The position numbers and the translations under genes were made by a program. Source: Galaxea fascicularis (Eukaryota > Cnidaria > Anthozoa > Scleractinia > Euphylliidae). Taken from it: DNA of 64,000 bases. Numbering within the stretch: the first letter of the stretch is position 1; each line of letters opens with the position of its first letter. The stretch spans positions 28,212,169 to 28,276,168 of the forward strand of contig OX419341.1 of NCBI GenBank assembly GCA_948470475.1, written 5' to 3'. The notes under the pieces are model-generated. The model searched no databases. It saw only the letters and a program-made list of their open reading frames with translations, and was not told the origin of the DNA. Of this stretch, positions 34,301 through 46,995 are shown in pieces.

Positions 34301-35700
34301 AAGTGTCATAAACCCCTTTGCACATGGGTGGGTTCAGTGTTATTAGGGTGGCGATTGTTTATACCGAGGAGCTTTCAGTTGGAAGGGTGTGGATATTATC
34401 TTGAACAACACGTTTTGCCTACGAGAATAACCACTCCACTCCACTTGCAAGACAATTAGCAATGCTTTCATTCACAAACTAACCTTTTAACAATCGACTT
34501 TCCAACACGACCTCTGTATCCCGATATCCATCTCTATATCACAGTCTAATACATTGTCGGGGTTATGTTGAGAGGCTGTATAGATAATTGTTATCTCAAT
34601 CTCGATTTATTAATAACGTCAATACGTGGGATAAGGGTGCCCTTGGTAGTGCCCTTGGTATGGAAACTATAGGCTCATGTATGAAACACACGACAATACA
34701 CACAAAGCCATCACTATACACACAAAGGCCAGACCACAGCTGCGTGAACTACAATTCCCCCATTTTGCGAACAGTGTGTGGGTTCTTTACAGATCACGAA
34801 CAAGGGTTGTGAGACGACCTACGGTTTATCGTCCTTATTCAAGAAGACAGAAGAAAGTCTGTTTAAAGTTTAGGAAAGATTGAAGAATTTAATCCAAGAC
34901 CACTCCCATCCTCGTCGCCAGAAATAGAGTGGCGCATTGAGCTGTTGTGTGCTGTGTAAAACAATACGGCAGTGGATAAGTCCGTTCAGGCCTGCTGTCT
35001 TTTAACACTTGTGGTTGTGTTTACATTTTTTCTGAACTATAACAGCTGTACGTCAATATTAAAACTTACTCGACGCTTGCTGATTCAGAATGAAGCACAT
35101 TAGTTTTGAGCTTCTTCCTGATTCGTTGACACTGAATGATCTTACCAAATAGCAAAGTACGAAACTTACAAAACCACTTGTAAAAGAGCGGAGAATTTGC
35201 AGCTTCGAACTCGCTTTTCATTTACCTGTACTCACTGGAACAAATACGAAAACTTCATGTTATTTGCTGACTGTGAAGGAAGCGTCAGTTTAAGCAGGTG
35301 AGAGAGCAAGCGGACATGTTTGTCTTCAGTGCCTGTTTTAGTCTTGATTCAGCTGCGTAAACAGATGCTGTACACACATGATCTGTAGATCAACTCGCGT
35401 AGTTATTTCTTCTGTTCAGATAAAAAAACATCGAGGCAGTGTATGTTACTTGGAAAAGCGCTCTTCGCAACTCAACAAAAGTAGACATTTTTTTCACATT
35501 CCATTGCTTTTTAAGTCCTTTAATAGTCTCATATTTGGTGCATTTATTTAGACTTTTTCAAAAGTTGAGACAAACTAGGGAATTCATTCAAACTTTGATA
35601 AGAAGAACGATTAACCCATACTTTCAATTTGAATTACCTAACAATCTGATATACCATTGCGTTCACGGTCGCCATTTAGAAGTCAGATTCTCGTCTGACT
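34301..35700. other. MSL3-chitinase intergenic region
   Basis: No gene or repeat recognised. Short frames here (for example 34588-34812) have no protein-like features. Confidence 0.5.
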
Positions 35701-35708
35701 TATACAAA
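35701..35708 (+). promoter_or_regulatory. Possible TATA element of the chitinase gene
   Basis: TATACAAA lies 61 bases before the chitinase ATG, which would place transcription start about 30 bases before the start codon. A short 5' untranslated region would be normal for a secreted-enzyme gene, but this rests only on the motif and its distance. Confidence 0.3.
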
Positions 35709-35761
35709 AGAAAAAAAGGTTTTTTTCTTTATTGTCTGTGAGTAATTGTCCCAATTGAAGC

Positions 35762-38700
35762 ATGCAAGCCTTAACTCTTTTCCTTGTCGTGATGGCGGCT
35801 TTATCAGCCAGTTGTAAAGCTTACTATAGAGTGTGTTACTACACAAACTGGGCTCAGTATCGACCACAAGGTGCAAAGTTCTTCCCGGAAGACGTTGACG
35901 CGTTCCTGTGCACTCATCTCATGTACTCCTTCGCTAAAATCGACGCGCAGAACAAGGTAACCATAATATTAGTGAGGCTCTTAAATCGTTTGGTTTTAAG
36001 TTCTCTGGTGGGACTGATTGCCTTGTATAACACTGGAAGTAAGACGACGTCGCATGCGCTCAACAGTTCAGTTCTGTCATGTGCGTCCCTTACATCACCT
36101 TGTTGTCCACAACATTTCCCAAGCGAACTGTTGGGGCAGTCAGGAGAAGGTAATAGCTGAACCTATAAGTTTACTTAGTAAGACAATGTTCATAGCCCTG
36201 CAAGACGTTTTTCTTACGGTTGAGAGATGATCCGGAGGATTGAAAACGCAACGTGGCCGATATTCCGATGCGCGTCTTGATCGCAAACGCGAATAGGGAG
36301 ACGCAAGGTGCCTAAATAGTTTTCACACCCATTTCAACAGGCCTGCAAATTTCTCTCACTCAGTGCCCGCTCAGCAAAAGGAAGAAATGCTTAAAGTCTA
36401 TCTTTTTTAATCAGGTTGCCAACTTTGTTGTGCGAGCACTATTCCAACATATACCAAGGCCTTGGGCTCAATCATGTATCTTGTAACGAAGTCTTTACTT
36501 CGGAAAAATAGTGCCGGTTCATCAGTCCTTTCCTTCTTTCGTTCTATTCTTTAATTTGATTTCAGATCGCCATGTATGAGTGGAACGACGATAAAATGTA
36601 TGTTCGATTTAATGATCTAAAGAAGATAAATCCTGAGCTAAAGACACTTTTGGCGGTGGGCGGGTGGAATCATGAGAACGGAGCCATAAGTCCCTTCTCT
36701 CGCATGGTGAGCACGGCAGCTAACAGAAAAATGTTCATTGATTCCGTCATCAGGTAAGGGAGTTTGATGTCAAAACAGGAAAAAAATGACACTATTTACA
36801 ATCTTTTTGAAAACTGTAATAACGGACAGAATCATAAAGAAAACCATGCGCAGATGTGCTCTGGTTTCAATGATTGTGGGATTTCACTCACAACCACTGA
36901 AAGGAGAAACACATTAATCAGGACATACAGAGGTAAAACGTTTACAGTTGGCGATCTGACTCGTTGCAGATCCCTGCTTGTATCTCTTGAACAGAACAGG
37001 GAATTATTTTTGTTCAATACCGTATGTTATTGATGAAACCAAGCTTTTTAAAAAAGCAGAACATGTTAACGTCCAACCTCTCGCCACCCTTCTTCCTTTT
37101 TCCATATATTGTATTCCTTTTTCTGTTACATCACAATAATGTAAATGTTAACGTTTCTGAAATAAGCCCCCTTTGATGAGTCATAGTGCTCTTGGGGCAA
37201 ACTCCGCGACTAAATATTTTCAAATAACGGCGCGACAGTGGAACGAACAGCGCTGGTTCTTGGGCTACGAATATTTCCCAATTCTTCTCAATTCTTTCAT
37301 ACGTGTATTCTCCGAAGACATGGTGACGAATTGCAGAATTCGAATATGTTAATACAACATAAACTTTTCGATCAAAATAACAACTGTAAAGTGTCGCAGT
37401 GTTGGTTCTTGGGGAGGGGGAGGGTAGCTAAAATCGAGTAACAATCTGTCATCTTTTTGGTCAGTCTATTGAGACACTATAACTTCGACGGTCTTGATCT
37501 GGACTGGGAGTACCCTGGAAATCGCGGCAATTCTCCGCCTGAAGACAAGCAACGCTTCACAGTCCTCTGCCACGAGTTGTTGACAGTTTTCAAGAAGGAA
37601 TCAGTGCAAACCGGGAACCCACGCCTTTTGTTGACTGCAGCTGTGGCAGCTGGAGGAGCCACCATCGACAAGGCTTACGAAGTCAGCAAATTGGCGGGAA
37701 TTCTCGACTTCATCAATCTGATGACGTATGATTTGCATGGAACATGGGATCCTGTGACTGGACACCATACTGCCTTGGTGGGTCCCGCAGGGGACCAATT
37801 GACAGTTTCGTACGCAGTGCAGTATTGGATGGATAAGGTGACTGTTGTGAATATTAGTGTCTAAAAACAACGAACATGACCGCCCTATTATGGGGAGCGG
37901 GGGTAGGGTCCGACCAAAGGCCAGACTCTACCAATCCCAAAGGGTCCGTTGCATTAATCCTCCTAAACTGTCCTCCTCTTCCTTATTTACTCAGGGTATG
38001 CCGTGCCAGAAGATAGCTTTAGGTCTGGCCACATATGGCAGAGCATTCAAACTTCGAGACCCTAACAGCAATGGACTTGCAGCTCCGACCAGTGGCAAAC
38101 CAACCCCTGGGAAGTACACCAGGGAAGCCGGGTTCCTGTCATACTACGAGATATGTACCATGGAACTAATGGTGGTGCAGGATAGTGAAGTGAAAGCCCC
38201 ATATGGATACAAGGGGGGTGAGTGGGTCGGCTATGATGATCAGAATAGTTTGACACTGAAGGTGAACTCGCTCATCAAAGAAAAAAATCTGCTGGGTGCC
38301 ATGTTTTGGGCGCTTGATCTGGATGATTTCAAAGGAACTTTCTGTGGACAAGGAAGGTAATTTATCTGCAAAGAGTTGCTTCATTAAAATATTCGCAGTC
38401 TGAAGTATTTCCAGTTCTTGAACGTTTCGCTAAGCCGACGGACTGTTTCAGCTTACCTGATTACTGACGAGATTTTTCGTAGAGGGACTGAGTGTGAAGT
38501 TATAGCTGAACCTTGATATAAAATACAGTACCAAAAACCATTATTTGTGTTTAGTAGAATCTTCGTCCTAGGAAGTTTTGCTTCTGAAAATGACGAGTTT
38601 ACTTTTCAATTAATTTAATTCAGTTTGTCAGTTTTTTATAGGAGCAGTGCGCTACACTTAACTTCACCGCAGACGAGGAATAGTTTGAATGACTGAATTT

Positions 38701-39273
38701 ATGAACAGTCCAGGCGCGGATCCAGTATTTTTTGATGGGGGGTTGCTGATACCGTCGGCCATCAAACTATACCATAGTTTTTGGGACCCATGCATGTATT
38801 TCCTTATGGTGGGATTCTCCGAAGGGGGGTGGCTAGCCACCCAATCCACCCCCCCTCCCTGCAGTCTATCGCAAAGTTGATTAACTTCGTTACACGTCCA
38901 AAATGTAGAAATAAAAAAGAGAGAACAAAAAGGGAGCGGAAGACAAAGAAAAAGGGACTACTGTAGAGACCCCAATACCGCCAAATTAATCTGATATTTT
39001 CGTCTCAGATATCCTTTGATGAATGCAGTCAAAAGAGCCTTGGGGGGAGGTACAGAACCCACTCCATCACTGCTGCCTCCAGTTTCATCAGCTCTACCAT
39101 CCACCGAACCTCCCACCCTCTTGGCCACTACTCCACCCTCCTCTGGAGGGTGCGTCGCTGTAGGAACTTGGCAGGGAAATGCCGGGATGGATAAATGGTG
39201 TATTGATAACTGCAAAATGGGAAACTGTCCACACAATTTGTGCAAATGTACTAAGATGGGCATGTCTGGTTAA
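35762..39273 (+). CDS. Secreted GH18 chitinase with Cys-rich tail, complete, 5 exons
   Basis: Exons: 35762-35956, 36566-36753, 37465-37837, 37995-38356, 39009-39273. GT..AG introns, matching phases, 460 codons. Residues 1-20 are a signal peptide ([15 protein letters not shown]). The GH18 barrel follows: [28 protein letters not shown], the catalytic [10 protein letters not shown] (D136, D139, D141, acid E143), [20 protein letters not shown] and [11 protein letters not shown]25 and C50 fit the family's first disulfide. It should hydrolyse beta-1,4 chitin outside the cell, for feeding, defence or remodelling. After a Ser/Thr/Pro linker (about 388-418) the protein ends in a short module with six cysteines (421, 437, 441, 446, 451, 453) instead of the usual CBM14 chitin-binding domain. 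Length is close to vertebrate AMCase and chitotriosidase. The catalytic set is intact, so activity is expected. An ATTAAA lies near 39319 and an AATAAA near 39463. Confidence 0.95.
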
Positions 39274-39474
39274 AGAAAGCCATGCCTACAAGGCTTTGAT
39301 GTAGTTTGAAAAACTACTGGATTAAAAAAAGTTGCAGCTTAAAAGGTGTTGAATGTGATGTTTTGATCTGAAGTGTCAGTTCCCTTGCTTGCTGTTCCTG
39401 CACGGTTCTCTTAGGGTATGCATTGTTGCCCTCCCTTGCATGGACAATATAACATGCAGAGGGAAATAAAACGA

Positions 39475-40620
39475 AAATTGTTATATAGCTGGCGTTTTTC
39501 CCGCTACAGCACGCCCATTCATTGGCTAGTTCATAGTCACATGACATCTAGCGATGAAACTGTTTACCGCCAAATGCCATGAGCGGGCAACATTGCGAAA
39601 ACTATGACGTCAAACGGGAAACAGTTCACTGTTATACGCGAAATGTTGACCGCTGCATATGATCAGAACATGCAGTTGAAGGTGGACCGGAGAGCTTACC
39701 ATTTGAATGGAATTTCGGTGATCTTCCGGGGAGAATTCAGATGGAACGGTTCATCCCGGTGAAATGTTTTCGGAAAAAAGGCAATACCTTACGAGGTATT
39801 CCCTTTTTCTCGCTTTCACCGGGATTCCCAGAAATTTCTGTACCATTTGTCCACACTTACCAGTGCCAGGCTCTTCACGGTAATACTTCCGAGAAAGAAT
39901 GCTAAAGATCTGAAAGATGGCAGCAGATTTCCAAAACGTTCATCGATGCACTGTGTCTTTTCTCATTGGTAATGTTGGCGGACGTTTAAGAACACAACTG
40001 TAGCCATGCAGGTGAGAAAGAATTAAGTTTTGTCGTCCGGCGGTACTTGTGTACCAGCTGGTATATTTCCCGTAGCCATGACCTCACATGTTGCCCTCTG
40101 CATACGAAAATGAGCTTTAAATATCCAATGATTCGATTCAAATTTCTCCTTACAAATATCGGTGCTGAAGCTGCCAAAAAGATGAAATCGTAGTCGTCTT
40201 CTCCAAAAGAATCATTTTCCAAGTCGTCCGCTAAAACGTCTAACTCGACGGGAAGTTCAGCCGCCATGTTTCTTGTTGATACGTACCCAGATCCCGGCCC
40301 AGTGACATCCGAAACTTCCGATCAAATGATACGGTTCAATTCGTCGCGTTTCCTTAGTGCCAAAATGTACAATTCTATTTGTTCAGAAAAAACTACCGAA
40401 AATTCCATTCAAATGGTAAGCGCTCCTTATGTATTGTCGCTGGAATCTTAGCCGTATTTCAAAATTTGCTTTTGTTTTTGTTTTCCACCTGTATGATCCA
40501 TTCGTTTTGCAATATAACGAATGTCAATGTTTCCCACGACTTCGTCTCGGGAAACATTGAGATTCTCGGGAAACAAAGTTCACTGTTTCCCTCGATGGGA
40601 CCAGTCATTAAGTGTAAAAT
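39475..40620. mobile_element. Probable DNA-transposon remnant
   Basis: Palindromic GGGAAACAG-TTC-ACTGTT (39615-39632) and GGGAAACAAAG...CTGTTTCCC (40568-40591) sit towards the two ends in inverted arrangement, enclosing a - strand coding-like exon (40154-40267). Such GGGAAAC..GTTTCCC ends recur in cnidarian DNA elements as far as I recall. Exact borders and superfamily are not clear. Confidence 0.4.
40154..40267 (-). CDS. Possible first coding exon, acidic unknown protein
   Basis: On the - strand AACATGGCGG opens 38 codons, MAAELPVELDVLADDLENDS then FGEDDYDFIFLAASAPIF, followed at once by a consensus donor GTAAGG in phase 0. Read through instead, the frame continues (RRNLNRIIGYL..) to a stop near 39986. 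The acidic N-terminus followed by RRNLNRI is reminiscent of Harbinger-type transposase N-termini, and the exon lies within a probable DNA-transposon remnant. No catalytic domain is visible. I would treat it as a transposon-derived or orphan exon. Confidence 0.35.
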
Positions 40621-40621
40621 G

Positions 40622-40950
40622 TACGTTGTGGCTATATGGCCGGTAACCGACCAAGGTGTTAAAAGCACTAAATGGCCGGCAGTCCCAGATTTTTCCAAAA
40701 ATTGTCGAATAAAAGAATCCTGGCTAATCCAAACCATCGTATGTCGATTAGGAAAAGTCAAGCGATCCTGAAATGATTTTTAGATCTCAAGTTCAGCGCT
40801 TGTTTTTTGCTTGACTTTTCCTAATCGACATACGATGGTTTGGTTTAGCCAGGATTCTTTTATTCGACAATTTTTGGAAAAATCTGGGATTGCCGGCCAT
40901 TTAGTGTTTTAACACCTTGGCCGGTTACCGGGCATATAGCCACAGCGTTA
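40622..40950. mobile_element. Fold-back element with ~140-bp arms
   Basis: Left arm 40622-40763 and right arm 40809-40950 are near-perfect complements around a 45-base loop. The outer ends read TACGTTGTGGCTATATGGCC and, on the complement, TAACGCTGTGGCTATATGCC. Arms are about 95% alike by eye. Frames in this block (40379-40771, 40459-40761) arise from reading the arms and are not genes. Confidence 0.8.
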
Positions 40951-41394
40951 AATAAACACAGAAGGGAAAAGTGGGGGGTAAAAAGCAATATTCCGTGTAT
41001 TTCAAGAGCGACTTAATGGGTTTAATTGTATTTTTTTTTCTGCATTGAGCATGAAAACCGTGCTCAAGAAAACAAAATAAATTTGCCTTCTGTTTGCACC
41101 TGTCATAGGTATATGAAAAGCGGTTCAAATTTGTTTTCTGTTTAAAAATTTCAACCAATTTGAGTTTTACTTTTTCTGTCACATATTAATTATTAAAATC
41201 TTCGGTCAGACTGGTTTGAAAACCCAGAATCAAATTCACACCCCAACATTTGATCACTTACGGTCGAGGTCAGATGACAGCCGTTTATATCGGGCCGTGT
41301 GTATCAGGGAACCACAAGACCGCAGGCCCAAACGTACTTGGGCATAAACCTTCAGTTAAAACTGCTGCTGGGGACGGGAAGAGGAGAAACCCTG

Positions 41395-41525
41395 GGAACG
41401 AGATTGTCACCTGGCTATGAGGATGACTTCTGCTCAGCCAGTTGTCGAAACGTCAGTCAGTGTCACAGACAAATGTCCTTCTCATGTCAGGACGCTACTC
41501 TTCTGTCAAATGAAACTTACAGGGT
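41395..41525 (+). repeat. Possible Penelope-like element end fragment
   Basis: Contains TCTGCTCAGCCAGTTGTCGA, then AACGTCAGTCAGTGTCACAG. In cnidarians a 'pGTCGAAACGTCAGTC' stretch is common in the terminal repeats of Penelope-like elements. No coding part remains. Assignment rests on recall of the motif. Confidence 0.4.
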
Positions 41526-44500
41526 TCGTTTTGACCTCAATATTAGGTGATGATAATTGATCTTATTCAAAACAGTTCTGACTAGGCCTTCCAGATCACC
41601 ATACAAAAGCGAAAAACAGATGCACAACCATGTTCCCCGGGCTTTTCTCCGCTGCGTAGGAACGAGGTTGACAGACGCATTTCTTCTTATTGAAAGGGCC
41701 CGCCTAGACAAGTCAATTCACAGGGTGGTCAACGACCGATGTTTAAGCTGAATGTGTACTAGTGGGTTCAGTAATGTTAAAATCATATTCTATGACAGGC
41801 GAAGGAAAGCCCGGCGGAACGCCGGCTACAAATCGTAATATATCTCTTCGCCTCAAGTCCCCGTGTTAATACGAAATCGCGGATTTATGTTTCATAGTTT
41901 TTTTCACCTTCTTCGTTACCATAGAATTAGTCGGGACTCAAACAATTCTGAGCTGGAAATGATGAATAACATGAAATGAAAACCGGCAGGGCCAAACAAG
42001 CTTTGGCGCCAAAAACAGTGCTTAATTTCAATTCCGTCAATGTGTCGGTTTAATCGCTATCAGGCAGGCCATCAAAGCCCCACCAATCCTTCAAAACCAC
42101 TAAGTTGCTACAATCGTGCATGTTTAAATAGAAACTATCTTTGTGACAGGCAGTAAAATTAAGTCATTATTGAGGAGGAATTACAGACAATCGAAAGTTT
42201 AATCTTAAAAAGTGTTGGTCATTTGAGATACTATTTACAAATTTACCTTCTGAGGAAGTTATGTTTCCGTAAAAGAGAAAAATTTAGAAAAGTTCCTAGG
42301 TTGAGAGAAATACTTGTTTTAAAATGAGCGCTCATCAAATAATGGGGCTCTGGTAAACATTTCCATAATTGTAGTTATTTCCATGATGGTTGTTTTTAAC
42401 ACTTTTGAGTTGAATTAAGAACTACACCGCTAAGTGATACGTGTTCGTTGAAAGTTGGGAGCAACATACTTTCAAATTAATGCAGTGATTAGGAGAACGT
42501 ATTATCTGATGCAAATGAAAGTTCGACTGAAATGGCCCTTCAATTGAGATAAATATCACGTCTTAGACTAAGCATACCGTGACTTCTTTTTTTACCCGGC
42601 CGACCATCCTTAGGATGATTTACAGTGTTTGAGAGGAAATTAACATAAACGACATGGATAAAGAATAACGGAAGGAACCAAGAAAGCTGATTGATTGAAA
42701 ATACACAAGAAAACCTCGTAGTGTTGTTTGTTAAATTGAGTGGTCAGCGACTTAAAGTGAAACATCTGTCTTTTTGTTTGATTTTGAAATTAGTTGCCAT
42801 TTTTGAGGAACAAAATTGTTTTTTTGAAAATCAACAATTAATTGCGCGAAACGTCAACTTACAGTCGTTGCTTTAGGTGTCGGAAAGGAGAGAAACCCAA
42901 ACATTCATGAGAGATTTTTAATTAAAAAGGAGATTTCTTACCCCATATATAGCACGGTATACTATATTATTGCACGGTGAATGACCTCATGTTCTAATCG
43001 CTACAAACATTTTTCGTAACATATACGAACATAACAAAAAAGATATATGGTGGTGAGGCTAGAGAAGGTCACTTCATTATTCATATTCACCACGGGTTTC
43101 TTATCATTGTTTATATTTTTTTTCTGCAACGTGCGATTCTGTCATTTCATTTCATGCAATTATTCATTCTGCGGAACAATTAATATAAACGGCAAACATC
43201 TTTGTATTTGCTCAACGAGTATGGAAAGGCCTCCGGGTGAGTGTTTTAGCTGGCAGTTGGCCGACAACTGAAGATAGATCGTTTTTCGAGCACTTCAAAA
43301 GCATGCGCAGATCAAAGACTCGAATAGAAACGGAAAACTTTTGTAACAACACAAGGAGTGACCGCCGACATCCTTATAAAAACACATTTTCGAGGAAAAG
43401 GACACTTTGTGAAGGAAATCGTCGAATAAGGACATCAAGGTTTCGATTGCGCATGGTTTTCAAAGGTAAAACTGGTAAGACTTGCTTTTAAATTTGAATC
43501 TAACTGTTGTAAGTGTAAATTGAAGCAGTAAATACGTTAGTGAGATCGTTTTTAACTTTAATTTCGATAGTTCTCAATATTTTTCAATATATGATCAAAC
43601 AAAGTCGATGATTGAATATCTATCGGAACATTACGTTGCACGGTAGTCGTTCTTTTTTGGGAGCGTAGAAGGCAGAAATGAGCGCGAAATTATTGACCGG
43701 GAAAATCAGCTTCTTCTCGCGCTCTCCGCTGTGCACTTTTTCATCTTCCCGCGCTCTTGGGAAGGAAATACGGCTGGAAACTAAGCTTGTAAATCACGGT
43801 AGCGCACAGTTTTATCACCACAACAGCAAGCGATCGCTCAAGAACATCAACATGAACATAGAGGTTTGTTTTTTTTTTCCACGGCTTGCATTTGCTAGAT
43901 GATTAAGTTAATTTTAATTCATTCAAAAACCTCTGTTGAATAATTGGCGAAGAGACCGTCATTCTTCAAAGTTGAAAGCCATAAGATGTTTTCTCTCTCT
44001 TTCTTCGAATACTTGAGGCGACAATTCATAGACATTTCTGCTTTTACATCGCAACTCCTTTATAACTGAGTTGATTTATAATATTCAGCTTGACTATCCA
44101 CGAATCACCACATCGACCGCCCAATTTGCCCTCTAAACGAACCAGCCCTTAAACGAACCGGTCTTTCCAACTTATTCATAATTGTATATCGATAAAATGA
44201 ATACATTATACCAGGTGTGCTTAAATATACAAGCTGTGGTTGTTGCCCATGTATTCCTGGAATGATTTAGAACTTCAAAGCAAACCTGTTAGCGTCGTAC
44301 TTCGTAACCGCAAGCATTCGTACTGATTAAGTTATATTCCAAATAAATCGACTGCGGGGGACCAGTTTTCGTTTGTATAGTGTAGATACATTGTTAAATA
44401 TTCCTATCCTGGGCAGGAAACTGAAAATTTCGATGTTTTTCTTTAATTTACCATTTGCCGCCTCTGTAAAAACTGACACGTCTGTGAAAAATCGCGGATG

Positions 44501-45168
44501 AGCCAGCAAAGGGATTGTGTGTTCGTTTGCCCATAAGTAACATGGCCTCAAACGAAGATAAATTTAGGAGTCCTTGTTTCTGCGGCATACTTTTGACATG
44601 ACATATTTGCAGGTAATAATTTGGGGTAATTTATCTAACCAAAATTGAGGTCGCTTTGTAACTCCCGGTAAGGGATGTAATGGTTTCGAAGGTGATTGCA
44701 CTTTGGCGAATCAGTATGATTCTCGAGAGTTACATTTAATACTTAGAATACTTATCAAGGCTTCGTCGGTCAATGCAATAATTTCCCTTTCATGAAATTA
44801 TTGTTTTTACGTAATGGGTCTTACTAATGCGAAATACTGGATTCACCATGAAATTTTTAATGAAAGAAAGCTTTCCTCCGGGGAGAAAAGCTAATTAATG
44901 GCATGGAGGTTTCCCTTTTTCCTGTTTGATGGTTGCAATTACCAGCGAATTTTGTTTTCGGAGGTTGATAATTGAGTTTTTATTGATCTTACAAACAAGC
45001 ACTCGTGCCTAATCAATGGGGGCTCTTCTTTGCATTATTCTTTATGGCAATTAAGCTCTTACAGTCGGGTAAAATTAAATTAAGACAGCTGTTTCTTTCT
45101 CTCTTCCCACTATTCGGAGCCCATATTAGTTATGGTAATAGGACTGAGTGGCGTCCAATTCGGTCTGT
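41526..45168. other. Gene-poor region with weak exon candidates
   Basis: No recognised gene. Two + strand frames look somewhat exon-like. One at 43237-43466 is basic (RIRTSRFRLRMVFKG) and precedes a donor-like GTAAAA. The other starts at 43678 (MSAKLLTGKISFFSRSP) and runs to a weak donor near 43864. Neither matches a known family. The motif AAACGAACC occurs twice at 44137-44160. Confidence 0.35.
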
Positions 45169-45239
45169 AATCATACGAGTGATAACAAAATCGGACTCCC
45201 GCTGCGCGGTCGTCCGATTTTTTTATCACGAGCAATCAT
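45169..45239. repeat. Short palindrome
   Basis: AATCATACGAGTGATAACAA-AATCGGAC at the left pairs with GTCCGATTTTTTTATCACGA-GCAATCAT at the right around a GC-rich loop (TCCCGCTGCGCGG). It resembles a palindromic repeat common in cnidarian genomes and is directly left of the inverted-arm element. Confidence 0.6.
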
Positions 45240-45251
45240 AAAAATTACAAT

Positions 45252-46045
45252 GTCCGGAAAAGAAGAAGGAACTCGTCTGGTTTGTTGGCAAACATTTGTC
45301 CCATAGGATAAACAAAATCACTACTTTCCTCTAAACTATACTGTCATTGTTCAAGGAGAAAAAATTATCCATTTTGAAGAAAGCCGCAATTCAAGAGTCT
45401 GTACACTGTTACTATGGTGATTGAAACCAAGGTAGTGATTGGTTGATTTAAACTACAGCTTTGAATGTGATTGGCTTATTGAACTGTCCGATAACAAACT
45501 GTCCAATAACAATTTGGCAAGTGAATTAGTGGAAAATAGGAGTTTAACCAATCAATCGAGAAAATTGTAATTTTTTATGATTACCCCATTTATCATCCTT
45601 ATATTCAATTTAGTTTATCAAAATGTCGATATCGTTCGATATCTAAGCCCCACGGTTTGAAAAGCAATCAGGATCTAAATTTGATTTCACCGCTATCTTG
45701 CATTGCTGAGAGGATGGGGACCTCAAAAAGTGAACATTGTCGTTCAAACCTTTGCAATGGCCCGTCAGTTGCAAATACTAACTACTAACAACGAAAATTC
45801 GCCCGTTACTGAAGGAAGTAAAATACTTTAAAATTGGTCCTAAATTGCTGTGTAACCGAGAGGACAAAAAGGCAACAATCCGGCAGGCGTGAGTCAGGTG
45901 AAGTTCATCCGTTACATTTTTATGAGAGAATATTGTCGTCCAATGCTGTTGTAATTCATAGTTTAGAAGAAAGTAGTGATTTTGTTTATCCTATGGGACA
46001 AATGTTTGCCAACAAACCAGACGAGTTCCTTCTTCTTTTCCGGAC
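45252..46045. mobile_element. 794-bp unit with 88-bp inverted arms
   Basis: Arms 45252-45339 and 45958-46045 are almost exact complements, starting GTCCGGAAAAGAAGAAGGAA and ending CTCTAAACTAT (left). The interior of about 620 bases has no recognised coding region. The structure fits a non-autonomous DNA transposon or an inverted duplication. No target duplication could be identified. Confidence 0.65.
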
Positions 46046-46995
46046 TTGAGAATTCAATAAATTTTCTTTATAAGTTTTGAATCAAACGTTGCCGACAGGT
46101 ATCAATTTATTTTCAAACAATCTTATACGTTTACTGACGCAACTGTATAAAGATCATTTTCATCAGCACAGATGAAAATAAATACATTGATGTTGTCCAA
46201 GGAGGGAATAACTTGTTTTCCTTCTGTCCGTCTGAGCCGTTCCGGCTTTGTACATGTACCCATTGTCTCTTCAGTTAGACATAGCATACAGCATTTATTC
46301 TTCAGTTTCTTTCACTTCATTACAAAGTTGTCCCGAACTGGTACTGACACCTTTTCATTTCGTCTGTTATCAAAGGCGTGTTTAAAGTCACACAGTACGG
46401 TTGTTTATTCACCGTGAAATACAAAATTGTTAGCCCCTAAGATATGCATATTCCTTATATCAAAGTTTGAGATTTAGAAGCGATAAAGTACACAGAAGGG
46501 TTGCTGCGCTGTAATCATGCCAATCAATTTGTCCCGAGCCGCCGAATATTGACTTTGATTCGGCCCATTGAGAAAACATGTCTTTATTTCTTTCCACCTG
46601 AGAATCGAGTTGAAGTAAACTGAGCTTTACACAGTCGCCTACTGTAAAATAAACACTTTTGTTTAGATGTAGAATACGGTGTTATTGTACGTGATCCGTA
46701 ATTTACCACATTTTTGTCTTGCGAAGTGAAATGGTCGAGATGATTTTTGTCTTCCTTCTCAAGGTAAGAAGTTGTGAATGTTAGTCGTCAGTATCGTAAA
46801 ACCAGCGTCCAGTTTTCAATTTACGGGTGAATTTAAGGAATAAAAGTGTTTGCTGTTGAACGAAATAAAATTTCGTCGAACTGCTAATTTATTATTAGTC
46901 ATGGAAAGTGACCCATTTTTATATTTCCTACCTCCTCTTACGATGCTCGACAACGTGGTTGGCACTTCAGTATGCAGTAGAGTGCGATCAGGGCA
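46046..46995. other. Intergenic, no gene seen
   Basis: Short frames only; no repeats or genes recognised. Confidence 0.45.

Noticed and set aside
37477..37870. - strand frames opposite chitinase exon 3
   Set aside because: Shadows of the real coding exon.
40379..40771. 130-codon + frame and 100-codon - frame
   Set aside because: Both run into the arms of the fold-back element at 40622-40950; not protein-like.
43678..43902. Frame starting MSAKLLTGKISFFSRSP
   Set aside because: Looks mildly coding but the donor is weak, no following exon was found and no family is recognised.
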